From Candidatus Omnitrophota bacterium (GTDB lineage Bacteria; Omnitrophota; Omnitrophia; Omnitrophales; JACROU01): 7,658 nt of DNA. The translations under genes and the position numbers were made by a program. This document shows, piece by piece, positions 1 through 6,589 of the stretch. Under the pieces are notes generated by a model. It had not been told where the DNA came from. It ran no database searches and saw nothing but the letters and a program-made list of their open reading frames with translations. How positions within the stretch are numbered: the stretch's first letter is position 1; each line of letters begins with the position of its first letter. Where the stretch lies: assembly GCA_016206875.1 (NCBI GenBank), contig JACQQR010000127.1, positions 1 to 7,658 of the forward strand, given 5' to 3'.

Positions 1-1421
1 TCCGGAGCCTTTGTATCAAGCTCAACTTGGAATTTTCTGTGGGCACCGCCATCAGCGATCTCAATTTCGTTTATGCCTTCCATCAATTGATATATCTGGC
101 TTTTTGCTTGGCCATTTACGGAATAGAAAAATTCATATTGAACTTGATTGGTGAGTAATCCCGATAAGGGCTGAATGGGATTGGCTTCCCAAAACCCAAA
201 TTTACCTGATAACTTTCCTGCCTCGAGACCCACATAATTTGCGTTGGGGTATCCATAAACCTTAATGCTTTTAATATGCTCGATATCGATTCCGTTGGAT
301 GCTATGCGGCTCAAATCCACTAGAAAATCTTTGTAATCTGTGCCACTGACTCCATTCAAATAAAGCGTATTGTTTTTACCCGTTATATCTTCAATCCACA
401 CCCGGACTTTTGAAGTATCTCCCTGTAGAGAAAACGCAAAATAGGGATTTTTTGAAAGATCAAAATCTCCCATTTCGATGGAGACTGCCATTCCTTTTGT
501 TTTGAGGTTTGTAAACTCCATCTCGAAGGATTCGTAATCAGAAGAAAGAAGGCGGCCGTAGCTTGAGGAACTGATATTTCTTACAGTAAAATTCTGGCTA
601 AACGCTTTCCTGAAATATTCATCTTGAGAAGGATCTAGTGCCACGAGATTTCTTGAATAAAGGTCTTTAGCGAAGAGAGTAAAATCCGAGGTTTCTTTTC
701 CCGGCTTTACATCAGCTTCCCGCAGCTCGAAAAGAATGTGGGATATCTGGCTTAAATCTGCGGCACCGGAAATTTGATTCGTGGGAATTCTAAAGAAGGT
801 TTGATATTTAGAGGAGGTATTGAGTTTTACTTCTGTTCGGTTGCCGGATGTATCTACAAACGCCATCCAGACATTTTGAGCATATACTTTGATACCAAAC
901 TCCAAACTCTCTTCTTGGCTTAAATCAATGAAGGGTTTAGGCGGATAACCAACGCCTTGATACCTGAGCTCCAATACTGCCTTACCTACTTCGGGGCTGC
1001 GAAAATCATATTTGAGCGCAATCTCATCGTTGTCTTGGCGGCGGAAAGTTGTGCCGGATGTGGATTCCGAGGAAATTCTAGCCAGGGGCATTTCGGGCAG
1101 GTTTTTTAATGTGCTGAGTCTTATATCTGATGCTGGCTCAAGGCTAAGAGGTTCTGCCAGCGAAGCTTCACTAAGGGGAGAATTATCCCCTAGAAACTGA
1201 GTCGTGGTGGATTCGGCCTCGGGCCCGGAAGAGGTATCGGGTCTGGTCTGGCCTGTGGAAGAAACAGAAATAACTGGTTGGACTGCTGGAGGATTTTGTG
1301 GATTTAAGAGAGCCGGGTCGGCTAGAGCAATTTGTTCACATGAAAAAACAAGAACAGTGATCCACGAAACAACTTTCAGAAAATTTTTTATGCGAAACGT
1401 TTTTCTAGTCCTGTTTTTCAC
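1..1421 (-). CDS. Large secreted protein with tandem beta-rich (carbohydrate-binding-like) domains, C-terminus beyond window
   Basis: This frame is open from a GTG at 1419-1421 to the left edge, giving 473 codons with no stop; an in-frame TAA lies just upstream of the GTG, and no ATG occurs in the first 110 codons. Residues 1-34 form a signal peptide: a basic start (KNRTRKTFRIK), a hydrophobic core around 15-27 and a cleavage site after ALA-34. Residues 35-125 are a low-complexity linker rich in P, S, T and E. Two related segments follow, about 134-255 and 299-405, each with an IDLS/FDLS motif, a strand, then V-W-[MI]-x-[FE]-x-D-x-[ST]-G-[NK] and a later D-L-S stretch, as in galactose-binding or CBM-like jelly rolls. 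The last residues visible (GINEIEIADGG...LDTKAP) resemble the end of a bacterial Ig-like domain. A purine-rich AAGGGA lies about 11 bases before the GTG. Export is well supported; sugar binding is inference. C28 makes a poor lipobox. Confidence 0.8.
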   Translation of the reverse strand, partial: MKNRTRKTFRIKNFLKVVSWITVLVFSCEQIALADPALLNPQNPPAVQPVISVSSTGQTRPDTSSGPEAESTTTQFLGDNSPLSEASLAEPLSLEPASDIRLSTLKNLPEMPLARISSESTSGTTFRRQDNDEIALKYDFRSPEVGKAVLELRYQGVGYPPKPFIDLSQEESLEFGIKVYAQNVWMAFVDTSGNRTEVKLNTSSKYQTFFRIPTNQISGAADLSQISHILFELREADVKPGKETSDFTLFAKDLYSRNLVALDPSQDEYFRKAFSQNFTVRNISSSSYGRLLSSDYESFEMEFTNLKTKGMAVSIEMGDFDLSKNPYFAFSLQGDTSKVRVWIEDITGKNNTLYLNGVSGTDYKDFLVDLSRIASNGIDIEHIKSIKVYGYPNANYVGLEAGKLSGKFGFWEANPIQPLSGLLTNQVQYEFFYSVNGQAKSQIYQLMEGINEIEIADGGAHRKFQVELDTKAP

Positions 1422-1468
1422 CCAGGGAGTTCCCTTCGCCCGTTAATAATTTTGTCTCTAAAATTTCC

Positions 1469-1507
1469 ATATCCGCCTTTGAATCACGAAGTCTACCCGC
1501 CGGATAT
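1469..1507 (-). promoter_or_regulatory. Inverted repeat at the predicted transcription start (operator or 5' leader hairpin)
   Basis: Seven-base arms ATATCCG (1469-1475) and CGGATAT (1501-1507) are perfectly complementary and enclose 25 bases. The element begins at the predicted start of the secreted-protein transcript, just downstream of the -10 box. It could be a dimeric repressor site or a hairpin at the 5' end of the mRNA. I could not match it to a riboswitch class that I know. Confidence 0.3.
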
Positions 1508-1511
1508 AAAA

Positions 1512-1540
1512 AATACAAGACCGAATTTTAGAACTGTCAA
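1512..1540 (-). promoter_or_regulatory. Putative sigma-70 promoter of the secreted-protein gene
   Basis: On the minus strand a perfect TTGACA (1535-1540) is followed after 17 bases by TGTATT (1512-1517), which matches four of six bases of the -10 consensus. The expected transcription start is near 1505, leaving about 85 bases of leader before the GTG at 1421. A second TTGACA (1560-1565) lies 25 bases further upstream but has no good -10 partner. The prediction rests on motif matching only. Confidence 0.5.
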
Positions 1541-1603
1541 TAGACCCGCTCATGAAGCTTGTCAACGCAATCCTGATCAGAAAAGCAAAATCTGAATGTT
1601 ATG

Positions 1604-2020
1604 TTATTGACCGCTTTCTTCTTCGCCTAAGCCTGCCTCTTCCAGCACTTTCTCTTCAATAAAAATGGGCGCTTGCGCCCCGAGCGCTACGGCTACGCTG
1701 TCTGAGGGACGGGCATCAATTTCTACAACGGCGCCCTGGGCATCCCGAAGCACTAGCTTCGCGTAAAACGTATTATTTTCCAGATTATCAATTACAATCT
1801 TTTGCACTTCTGCCCCAAGCTTCCGGATGGCGGAAAGCAGCAGGTCATGCGTAAGCGGACGAGGCAGCTCCGCCCCGCTCAGCTTCAATTTAATGGCCTG
1901 CACTTCAGAAATACCAATAACGACAGGCAGCATGCGGTGGCCGTTTTTTTCTTTTAAAACAATCACCTGCTCGTTTCTGCGTTCGTCAATTTTGATTTTG
2001 GACAGTATCAGTTCAACCAT
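1604..2020 (-). CDS. BFN/DUF151 family protein (bifunctional nuclease domain)
   Basis: The 138-residue product is a single DUF151 domain, close to the usual stand-alone length. Family landmarks are IGISEVQAI (35-43), RPLTHDLL (54-61), the very conserved DARPSDSVAVAL (102-113) and PIFIEEKVLEEAG (118-130). Plant homologues are reported to have nuclease activity; the role of bacterial stand-alone members is poorly known, so the enzyme name should be read loosely. The ATG at 2018-2020 is chosen because the family signature starts at once (MVELILSKI). The frame stays open up to an ATG at 2113, but those 31 codons translate a palindromic repeat and a promoter. A TATAAT box lies 7 bases before the ATG and no Shine-Dalgarno sequence is visible, so the mRNA may be leaderless. 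The acidic tail (GLGEEESGQ) is unremarkable. Confidence 0.88.
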   Translation of the reverse strand: MVELILSKIKIDERRNEQVIVLKEKNGHRMLPVVIGISEVQAIKLKLSGAELPRPLTHDLLLSAIRKLGAEVQKIVIDNLENNTFYAKLVLRDAQGAVVEIDARPSDSVAVALGAQAPIFIEEKVLEEAGLGEEESGQ

Positions 2021-2027
2021 GAGGCGA

Positions 2028-2033
2028 ATTATA
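2028..2033 (-). promoter_or_regulatory. Consensus -10 box directly upstream of the BFN gene
   Basis: A perfect TATAAT on the minus strand is separated from the ATG at 2018-2020 by seven bases. The matching -35 region (about 2051-2056) reads roughly TTTCCC and is poor. With normal spacing, transcription would begin at or within a base or two of the start codon. Confidence 0.45.
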
Positions 2034-2064
2034 ACACACGCGCGCAAAAGGGAAAGCGGGCGTT

Positions 2065-2104
2065 CATGACCGTAGCTGCGGCCGCGGCCACAGCTACGGT
2101 CATG
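2065..2104. repeat. 40-base near-perfect palindrome (REP-like hairpin)
   Basis: Arms of 14 bases (CATGACCGTAGCTG at 2065-2078, CAGCTACGGTCATG at 2091-2104) are perfectly complementary. The centre GGCCGCGGCC (2080-2089) is itself palindromic, so only the 2079/2090 pair mismatches. It lies between the stop of the coiled-coil gene and the promoter of the BFN gene. No T-run follows directly on the minus strand, so it is not a canonical intrinsic terminator, although it may protect the 3' end of the mRNA or slow polymerase. GC content is higher than in the surrounding sequence, which suggests a mobile or repetitive extragenic palindrome. Confidence 0.75.
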
Positions 2105-2134
2105 CACCTTCATGATGTCATGGTGGGGGCTTGA

Positions 2135-4528
2135 TTATGAATTGACTGGATCTTGGCTGGACGACATCTCTTCCACGGATTCTTCTTCCTTGGCGGAATC
2201 GGGGGCAAACATTTGAAGGGATGGCTTTGAAAAAGCCCGGTTCTTATCTTTCATCCGGCTCATTTCTTGCAGGTGCTTCTGGGTTTGTTTGTTTTTGACA
2301 ATTTCTTTTTCTAGGGCTTCCTGATCTTCCAGAACTTTTTTAATCAGCCCCTGGCGGGCATTGACATCTTGCTCCAACTGTTCTTGTTTTTCTATTAACT
2401 GCCTAAGCAGGGCCTCTTTTTCTTGCAGCTCGTTTTGAACACGCAAACGCTTTTCGATCATTTCTTGCTGTTCGCGCTGCGCGGAGGCATCTTTGATTTG
2501 GCGCTGAGCCACTTCCAATTGATTCTCCAGCCGTTTATTCAACGCCTCAAGCTCGGTCATGTGCTTGACCCGCTCGGATAAGTCAATGACTGTCTGCTTC
2601 ACTTGCTCATTTTCCGCTTCCAAAACATTGATTTTTGAGCAAGCTTGCTCAAAGGAAATCTGGCTTCTCTCCAGGCGGCCTGAAGCCACTTCCAACTCCT
2701 TGGCATTTTCTTCGAAGCGGATTCGTGTTTCTTCAAAATTTTTCTTGACCTCGGCAAGCTCCAGAGAAAGGACAGTGGACAATTGGGTTTTCTCGGAACA
2801 CTCGTTTTTAAAATGGGCCAACTCTTTTAACGAATGCTCCAATTCGGAGATCGATTTTTGATAGGCCTGGCTCACCGAAGCCACGTCTGAGGTTAAGGCA
2901 TTCAGTCTCGCCTCCAGGGATTCGCGTAAGGCGCCCCATTCTTCTGAGTCCTTTTGCCAACGCGCGTGAAATTCCTCGGCGCGCTCATGCTCTTTGCGCC
3001 ATTCGCCGTGAATGCGCTCATGATTTCTCTTGAGCGCTTCATATTCGCCCGCTTGGCGCTCGTAGGACTCCTTGACTTGTTCATATTGATCGAGTTTTTC
3101 CTTGTAGCGCTTTTCTGACATGCGCTTTTCCGCGTCGAAGCGTTCACGAATAAAATCGGACTCTTTGCGGGTTTCTTCGAGTGAGGCGCGCTTGCCTTCA
3201 ATATCTTCTTCCATCTTGAGCAAACGAACCCGGAATTCTTCCAGAGTTTGATTGAGATTTTTGGCTAAATCGTTTAATTGGGCGATGCGCTCCTCTTTTG
3301 CGGCCAGCTCACCTGCATAACGAACCTCCGCTTGCTTTTTATTTTTTTCTATCTCACCGATAGCCGCGGCGGCATCGCGAAAGGATTCTTCTTTTTTGGC
3401 AAGCTCCCGCCCCAATAATTCTTTTTCCTTGAACGACGAGTTTTTCAACGTTTCAAACGACATTTCCAAGGCATGCAGTTTTTGAGTCAACGAATGAATT
3501 TGCTGATCTTTACCCAGAGAAATTTCGTTTTTTTCTTCCGCTTCCTTAAGCAGGCGATCCACATCCGACTCTTTTTTGCGCGCCGTTTCTGAATATTGTT
3601 TTGTGGATTTTATTTCTTTGGTGAGCTCCTGCTTTAATCGGTCAATTTCATCTTTTTGTTTCTCAAGCTGGGCGCGCAAATCCTGGTATTGATTTTCCTT
3701 GTTGCTCAAATCTGTGGACAGAGTGCGAATGCGGTATTCCAGTTTGCTTTTCTCTTCCTGAAGCTCCCGGACCCAGCCCTCATACTCGATTTTGGCCCCT
3801 TCAAATTGCTCGCGCTGCGAGCGGTATTCCACAATTTCCTTTTTGAGCTTTTCACAATCTTTCTTGATTACGCGCAGCTCTTCATTTTCTTTTTGCGCAT
3901 CCAGAAGCAATTCTTGAATTCTGGCTTTCTCTATCTCCAGTTTCCGGTTCTGTTCTTCAAACTCACGAAAAGGCCTTGCAAAAGAAGACGCTTCGCCTGT
4001 GGGGCTCACCGGAGGTTTTTGCGCAAAAACCGGCGGCGTGACCGGTGGCTGAGGCTCGGGCGGCTGTTTTTCGGCGCGCTTCTCTACTTTTGGGAATACC
4101 GCAGGAGGCAACGAAAATTCCCGGTCTCGCTTCAGATTGGGAATCAACGGAGGGGCCGGCATTTTAGACTCGCGCAACTCCCGGGTGTTGCGGGAGGCTG
4201 TCTGGCGGAAAATTTGCTCTACGGTGAGTTCTTTGGGCCAAACCGTACGGAAACATTTGCGCTTTACCAGGGTTTCACTGGTCATCACCACATCTAAACC
4301 CGCGCCCGTGAATATATCGCGCACTTTTTCCGCGACTTCTTCCGAAAGAGAGTCGAAAAGGATGATCGGCGTGTTTTCCAGAAGTTCCCGGGCTTCTTCC
4401 AAAGTGGCGGAAAAAAAGAGCTGAATTTGACTTGCAGCGGATCTTTTCTTCACTTCTTCCGTGACCGGATTGAGAATCACAGCCCAATTACTGATATTGG
4501 AAATTTTTTTCGATTTGTCAAACCACAT
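2135..4528 (-). CDS. 797-residue coiled-coil protein with N-terminal L7/L12-CTD-like domain
   Basis: Three regions are visible. Residues 13-103 are globular: WAVILNP, then ATLEEARELLENTP (41-54) and LSEEVAEKVRDIFTGAGLDV (61-80), a pattern close to the ribosomal L7/L12 C-terminal domain (EAK-LV...AP...SKEEAE-I---L--AGA), ending in CFRTVWPKE. Residues about 122-180 are a proline-rich linker (PEPQPPVTPP). From about 187 to 765 the sequence is almost purely E, K, Q, R, L and A with heptad spacing, a long coiled coil of SMC/myosin-like appearance but without ATPase heads. The tail is acidic. There is no signal peptide or membrane segment, so it is probably cytoplasmic. The ATG at 4526-4528 has only a distant GGAG, about 14 bases away. 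It starts 58 bases after the DUF4870 gene and is probably cotranscribed with it. A scaffold or polarity role is conceivable, but the function is unknown; general homology searches will be dominated by coiled-coil similarity. Confidence 0.85.
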   Translation of the reverse strand: MWFDKSKKISNISNWAVILNPVTEEVKKRSAASQIQLFFSATLEEARELLENTPIILFDSLSEEVAEKVRDIFTGAGLDVVMTSETLVKRKCFRTVWPKELTVEQIFRQTASRNTRELRESKMPAPPLIPNLKRDREFSLPPAVFPKVEKRAEKQPPEPQPPVTPPVFAQKPPVSPTGEASSFARPFREFEEQNRKLEIEKARIQELLLDAQKENEELRVIKKDCEKLKKEIVEYRSQREQFEGAKIEYEGWVRELQEEKSKLEYRIRTLSTDLSNKENQYQDLRAQLEKQKDEIDRLKQELTKEIKSTKQYSETARKKESDVDRLLKEAEEKNEISLGKDQQIHSLTQKLHALEMSFETLKNSSFKEKELLGRELAKKEESFRDAAAAIGEIEKNKKQAEVRYAGELAAKEERIAQLNDLAKNLNQTLEEFRVRLLKMEEDIEGKRASLEETRKESDFIRERFDAEKRMSEKRYKEKLDQYEQVKESYERQAGEYEALKRNHERIHGEWRKEHERAEEFHARWQKDSEEWGALRESLEARLNALTSDVASVSQAYQKSISELEHSLKELAHFKNECSEKTQLSTVLSLELAEVKKNFEETRIRFEENAKELEVASGRLERSQISFEQACSKINVLEAENEQVKQTVIDLSERVKHMTELEALNKRLENQLEVAQRQIKDASAQREQQEMIEKRLRVQNELQEKEALLRQLIEKQEQLEQDVNARQGLIKKVLEDQEALEKEIVKNKQTQKHLQEMSRMKDKNRAFSKPSLQMFAPDSAKEEESVEEMSSSQDPVNS

Positions 4529-4562
4529 GTAAAGTTTTCAAACTCCGATCTATCAAATCTAT

Positions 4563-4584
4563 TAAGGCCAAAGTAAGGCCAAAG
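4563..4584. repeat. Two tandem copies of an 11-base unit
   Basis: TAAGGCCAAAG occurs twice in perfect tandem (4563-4573, 4574-4584) in the 58-base gap between the DUF4870 stop codon and the coiled-coil gene. This is probably a local slippage duplication; no function is evident. Confidence 0.7.
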
Positions 4585-4586
4585 AG

Positions 4587-4952
4587 CTACAGAGAAATTT
4601 TTTGCGCAATTTGAGAAATGTAGGGAATTTCCCAGTATTCATTCATCAGTACTTTGATAATTCCAATGAGTGAAAGAATACCCAGCACCACGAAAGCCAG
4701 GCTGAACACCACTTCTCCAATTGCCGGAATCGATTTCAAAATAGCGGCAGCCACTTCAAGAATGAAAAGCACCAATCCCTGCTTGCCGTGAAATAAGGCG
4801 AAACGGTTTTCTTTTTTTAAAATTAACGGGACCAGACATAACACGGAAACATAACCGATGAGAGCGAAAAATTTTCCTTCTTGAATCACCGGGTCAGAAC
4901 CCGACGGGCCGGCGGAGGGCGATAGAGGATTTATATTCTTTTTTTCTTCCAT
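4587..4952 (-). CDS. DUF4870/Tic20-like small integral membrane protein
   Basis: The 121-residue protein has a polar N-terminus (1-25), then KFFALIGYVSVLCLVPLIL (27-45), the family hallmark FALFHGKQGLVLFI (51-64), a third hydrophobic stretch around 75-100 and WEIPYI near the end. The layout of a first helix, a charged F-x-x-F-H-x-K-Q-G turn and two further helices matches the DUF4870 family, which is related to the chloroplast import component Tic20. The bacterial function is unknown. A clear AAGGAG lies six bases before the ATG, and a near-consensus promoter is in the short gap behind pilT. It is the first gene of a likely two-gene unit with the coiled-coil protein, so it could be a membrane partner of that protein; this is inference from spacing only. 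Confidence 0.88.
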   Translation of the reverse strand: MEEKKNINPLSPSAGPSGSDPVIQEGKFFALIGYVSVLCLVPLILKKENRFALFHGKQGLVLFILEVAAAILKSIPAIGEVVFSLAFVVLGILSLIGIIKVLMNEYWEIPYISQIAQKISL

Positions 4953-4983
4953 GAATTCTCCTTGAATGCAACTCGGTTTGCAA

Positions 4984-5011
4984 ATTATACCTTCGACCCC
5001 GGAGAAGTCAA
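4984..5011 (-). promoter_or_regulatory. Strong sigma-70 promoter for the DUF4870/coiled-coil unit
   Basis: TTGACT (5006-5011, five of six consensus bases) and a perfect TATAAT (4984-4989) are separated by 16 bases. The site lies between the pilT stop codon (5017-5019) and the DUF4870 start (4952), with the AAGGAG ribosome binding site downstream. This is the best promoter in the window and shows that the unit can be transcribed independently of pilT. Confidence 0.7.
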
Positions 5012-5016
5012 CAAAG

Positions 5017-6108
5017 TTACTGCTTCTTTCCGGCGGGTTGCGCAGCAGCCGCAGCCGCTTCTTGAGCCACGGAACCTTGATCGTAGGATTTTGAGATCAT
5101 TTCTTCATAAGAAATGAGGCCTTTTTTATGCAGCGAAAGCAAATGGCTGTCCATGGTGACCATTCCGTAACGGCCTCCCGTTTGAATTTCGGAGGTAATA
5201 CGGAATGTTTTCCCCTCGCGCACCAAATTGGCGATGGCCGGTGTCATAATCATGATTTCAAATGCCGCCACTCTGCCCTTGCCATCCGCTTTAGGAAGCA
5301 GAAGCTGAGAGATCACCGCTACAATAGAAACCGACAATTGTGTGCGGATCTGGTTTTGCTGATGGCTGGGAAAGGCGTCAATGATGCGGTCTACGGTTCT
5401 CGCCGCGCCTGTGGTGTGCAGCGTGGCAAATACCAAATGCCCTGTTTCTGCAGCCGTGATGGCCGCCTCCATCGTGGCCAAATCACGCATTTCTCCCACT
5501 AAAATGACGTCGGGATCTTCACGAAGCCCTTGCACCAGCGCCTCTGAAAAAGAAGAAACGTCTTCTCCCACTTCTCTTTGATTGACCACGGCCTTCTGAT
5601 GCGCATGAAAATACTCGATCGGATCTTCTATGGTAAGAATATGGCATTCCCGTTCTTTATTAATGATATTCAACATGGAAGCCAGCGTCGTTGTTTTCCC
5701 GGATCCGGTTGGACCCGTGACCAGAATTAATCCCCGCGGACGGGTTAATAAATCTTTGACGTTGGAGGGCAAACCGATTTCTTCCAAGGTAAAAAAACGA
5801 CTCGAGAGCATGCGGAGCACCACGCCGTAGGATCCTTTTTGGCGGAACACCCCTGTGCGGAAACGCGCAACATCCTTGAAAGCAAAGCCAAAATCCGTTC
5901 CCCCTTTTTCTTTGAGATGGGCAAAATGGCTTTCGGGAGTAACCGATTTCACATAGTGTTCGGTATCTGCGGAAGTGAGCGGCTCGGTCTCCAGAGATCT
6001 GAGCACGCCGTGAATGCGTAGCGTAGGAGGACGCCCTACAGTTAAATGGACGTCTGAGGCGTCTAATTCAACACATTTCTTAAGAATGGCTTCCAACTCA
6101 ACGCGCAT
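5017..6108 (-). CDS. pilT: Type IV pilus retraction ATPase PilT
   Basis: PilT is the hexameric cytoplasmic AAA-like ATPase that powers pilus retraction for twitching motility and DNA uptake. The 363-residue product has the usual length. The N-terminal PAS-like domain carries DASDVHLTVGRPP (16-28). Walker A is GPTGSGKT (132-139), the Asp box is ILTIEDPIEY (157-166), atypical Walker B is VILVGEMRDL (201-210) with E206, and the His box is TGHLVFATLHT (222-232). The C-terminal AIANLVREGK (291-300) corresponds to the AIRNLIRE motif needed for retraction and separates PilT from the extension ATPase PilB. All catalytic residues are present. The tail ends in an alanine-rich AAAAAAQPAGKKQ. No other pil gene is in the window. 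Shine-Dalgarno support is weak, and a small GGGTA/TACCC hairpin sits just before the ATG. Confidence 0.96.
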   Translation of the reverse strand: MRVELEAILKKCVELDASDVHLTVGRPPTLRIHGVLRSLETEPLTSADTEHYVKSVTPESHFAHLKEKGGTDFGFAFKDVARFRTGVFRQKGSYGVVLRMLSSRFFTLEEIGLPSNVKDLLTRPRGLILVTGPTGSGKTTTLASMLNIINKERECHILTIEDPIEYFHAHQKAVVNQREVGEDVSSFSEALVQGLREDPDVILVGEMRDLATMEAAITAAETGHLVFATLHTTGAARTVDRIIDAFPSHQQNQIRTQLSVSIVAVISQLLLPKADGKGRVAAFEIMIMTPAIANLVREGKTFRITSEIQTGGRYGMVTMDSHLLSLHKKGLISYEEMISKSYDQGSVAQEAAAAAAQPAGKKQ

Positions 6109-6110
6109 GT

Positions 6111-6124
6111 GGGTATCCGTACCC
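6111..6124 (-). promoter_or_regulatory. Small hairpin immediately before the pilT start codon
   Basis: GGGTA (6111-6115) and TACCC (6120-6124) form a five-base-pair stem with a four-base loop, two bases from the ATG (6106-6108). It occupies the place where a Shine-Dalgarno sequence would be, so it might limit ribosome access. Five pairs can occur by chance. Confidence 0.3.
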
Positions 6125-6132
6125 TTCGCTAA

Positions 6133-6160
6133 ATAATAAATAAAAGTGACAGTTAAACAA
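6133..6160 (-). promoter_or_regulatory. Possible pilT promoter inside the repeat region
   Basis: TATTAT (6133-6138) matches five of six -10 bases, and TTGTTT (6155-6160) lies 16 bases upstream as a weak -35. The -35 falls between copies of the GTGAC repeat. The surrounding sequence is very AT-rich, so chance matches are likely. Confidence 0.3.
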
Positions 6161-6201
6161 AAGTGACAGTCACTAAAGTGACAGTCACTTTTGTCACTTT
6201 T
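6142..6201. repeat. GTGAC/GTCAC repeat block downstream of trxA
   Basis: AAAGTGACAGT is repeated directly at 6143, 6160 and 6175. The third copy is part of a palindrome, AAAGTGAC-A-GTCACTTT (6175-6191), and an inverted half-copy GTCACTTTT follows at 6193-6201. The block ends three bases before the trxA stop codon (6205-6207), so it forms the 3' untranslated region of trxA. On the minus strand it can fold and is followed by T-rich sequence, so it could act as a weak terminator. It shares a segment of about 25 bases in the same orientation with the block at 6650-6676. Confidence 0.75.
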
Positions 6202-6204
6202 CTC

Positions 6205-6528
6205 CTAAATTAATCCGGCTAATTTTGATTCAATTACATTTTTAGGCACTGCGCCTACAATTTGATCCACTGCCTTGCCTTGCTTAAAGAAAATCAATGT
6301 GGGAATGCTCATCACTTGAAAGCGCTGGGCAGTTTGCATATTCTCATCGACGTTTAATTTCATAATCTTAGCTTTACCCTGGTAATCCTTGGCCACTTCT
6401 TCTACGATAGGACCCAGCTTCTTACAAGGCCCGCACCACTCAGCCCAAAAATCCACCAGCACGGGTAATTCCGTCTTCAATTCATTTTCAAAACTTGTAT
6501 CGGTAACGTCGAGAGCATGTCCAGCCAT
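6205..6528 (-). CDS. trxA: Thioredoxin
   Basis: The 107-residue protein is a classical cytoplasmic thioredoxin, which reduces disulfides in client proteins and is recycled by thioredoxin reductase. The active site is FWAEWCGPCK, with the redox cysteines at C32 and C35. The buried D26 and the cis-proline in SIPT (P76) fall at the same positions as in Escherichia coli thioredoxin. Strand and helix order and length match the family; no signal peptide is present. The ATG at 6526-6528 is preceded by a good AAGGAAGG ribosome binding site five bases away. No reductase gene is adjacent. The gene stands alone between two related repeat blocks. Confidence 0.97.
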   Translation of the reverse strand: MAGHALDVTDTSFENELKTELPVLVDFWAEWCGPCKKLGPIVEEVAKDYQGKAKIMKLNVDENMQTAQRFQVMSIPTLIFFKQGKAVDQIVGAVPKNVIESKLAGLI

Positions 6529-6589
6529 AACTGCCTTCCTTTCTTAAAGTTAGAGCATATTGCTTCTGAATTAAAATCTAACACATCAA

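Noticed and set aside
1335..1346. Lipoprotein signal around C28 of the secreted protein
   Set aside because: The residues before the cysteine (LVFSC) have Phe at -2, unlike a normal lipobox, and an ALA-DP signal peptidase I site follows.
1012..1446. Two plus-strand frames (62 and 80 codons) near the secreted-protein start
   Set aside because: They are antisense to the signal peptide and linker of the large minus-strand frame, which has continuous coding character.
1422..1510. Known riboswitch in the leader of the secreted-protein gene
   Set aside because: I compared it by eye with the cyclic-di-GMP-I (GEMM) core and found no match; only a simple inverted repeat is evident.
1566..1603. Intrinsic terminator after the BFN gene
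   Set aside because: Only a five-base TCAGA/TCTGA pair with a T-rich loop is present, with no downstream U-tract.
2021..2113. N-terminal extension of the BFN gene to an ATG at 2113
   Set aside because: It would translate a 40-base palindrome and a TATAAT promoter box; DUF151 proteins begin with the MVELILSKI-like segment.
3656..4297. Plus-strand 213-codon frame inside the coiled-coil gene
   Set aside because: It is a shadow of the E/K/Q-rich coiled-coil coding strand: the F- and L-rich composition is what antisense of such codons gives.
6142..6201. CRISPR-like short direct repeats
   Set aside because: Units are about 11 bases, spacing is 15-17 bases, and the units are partly inverted; there are no cas genes.
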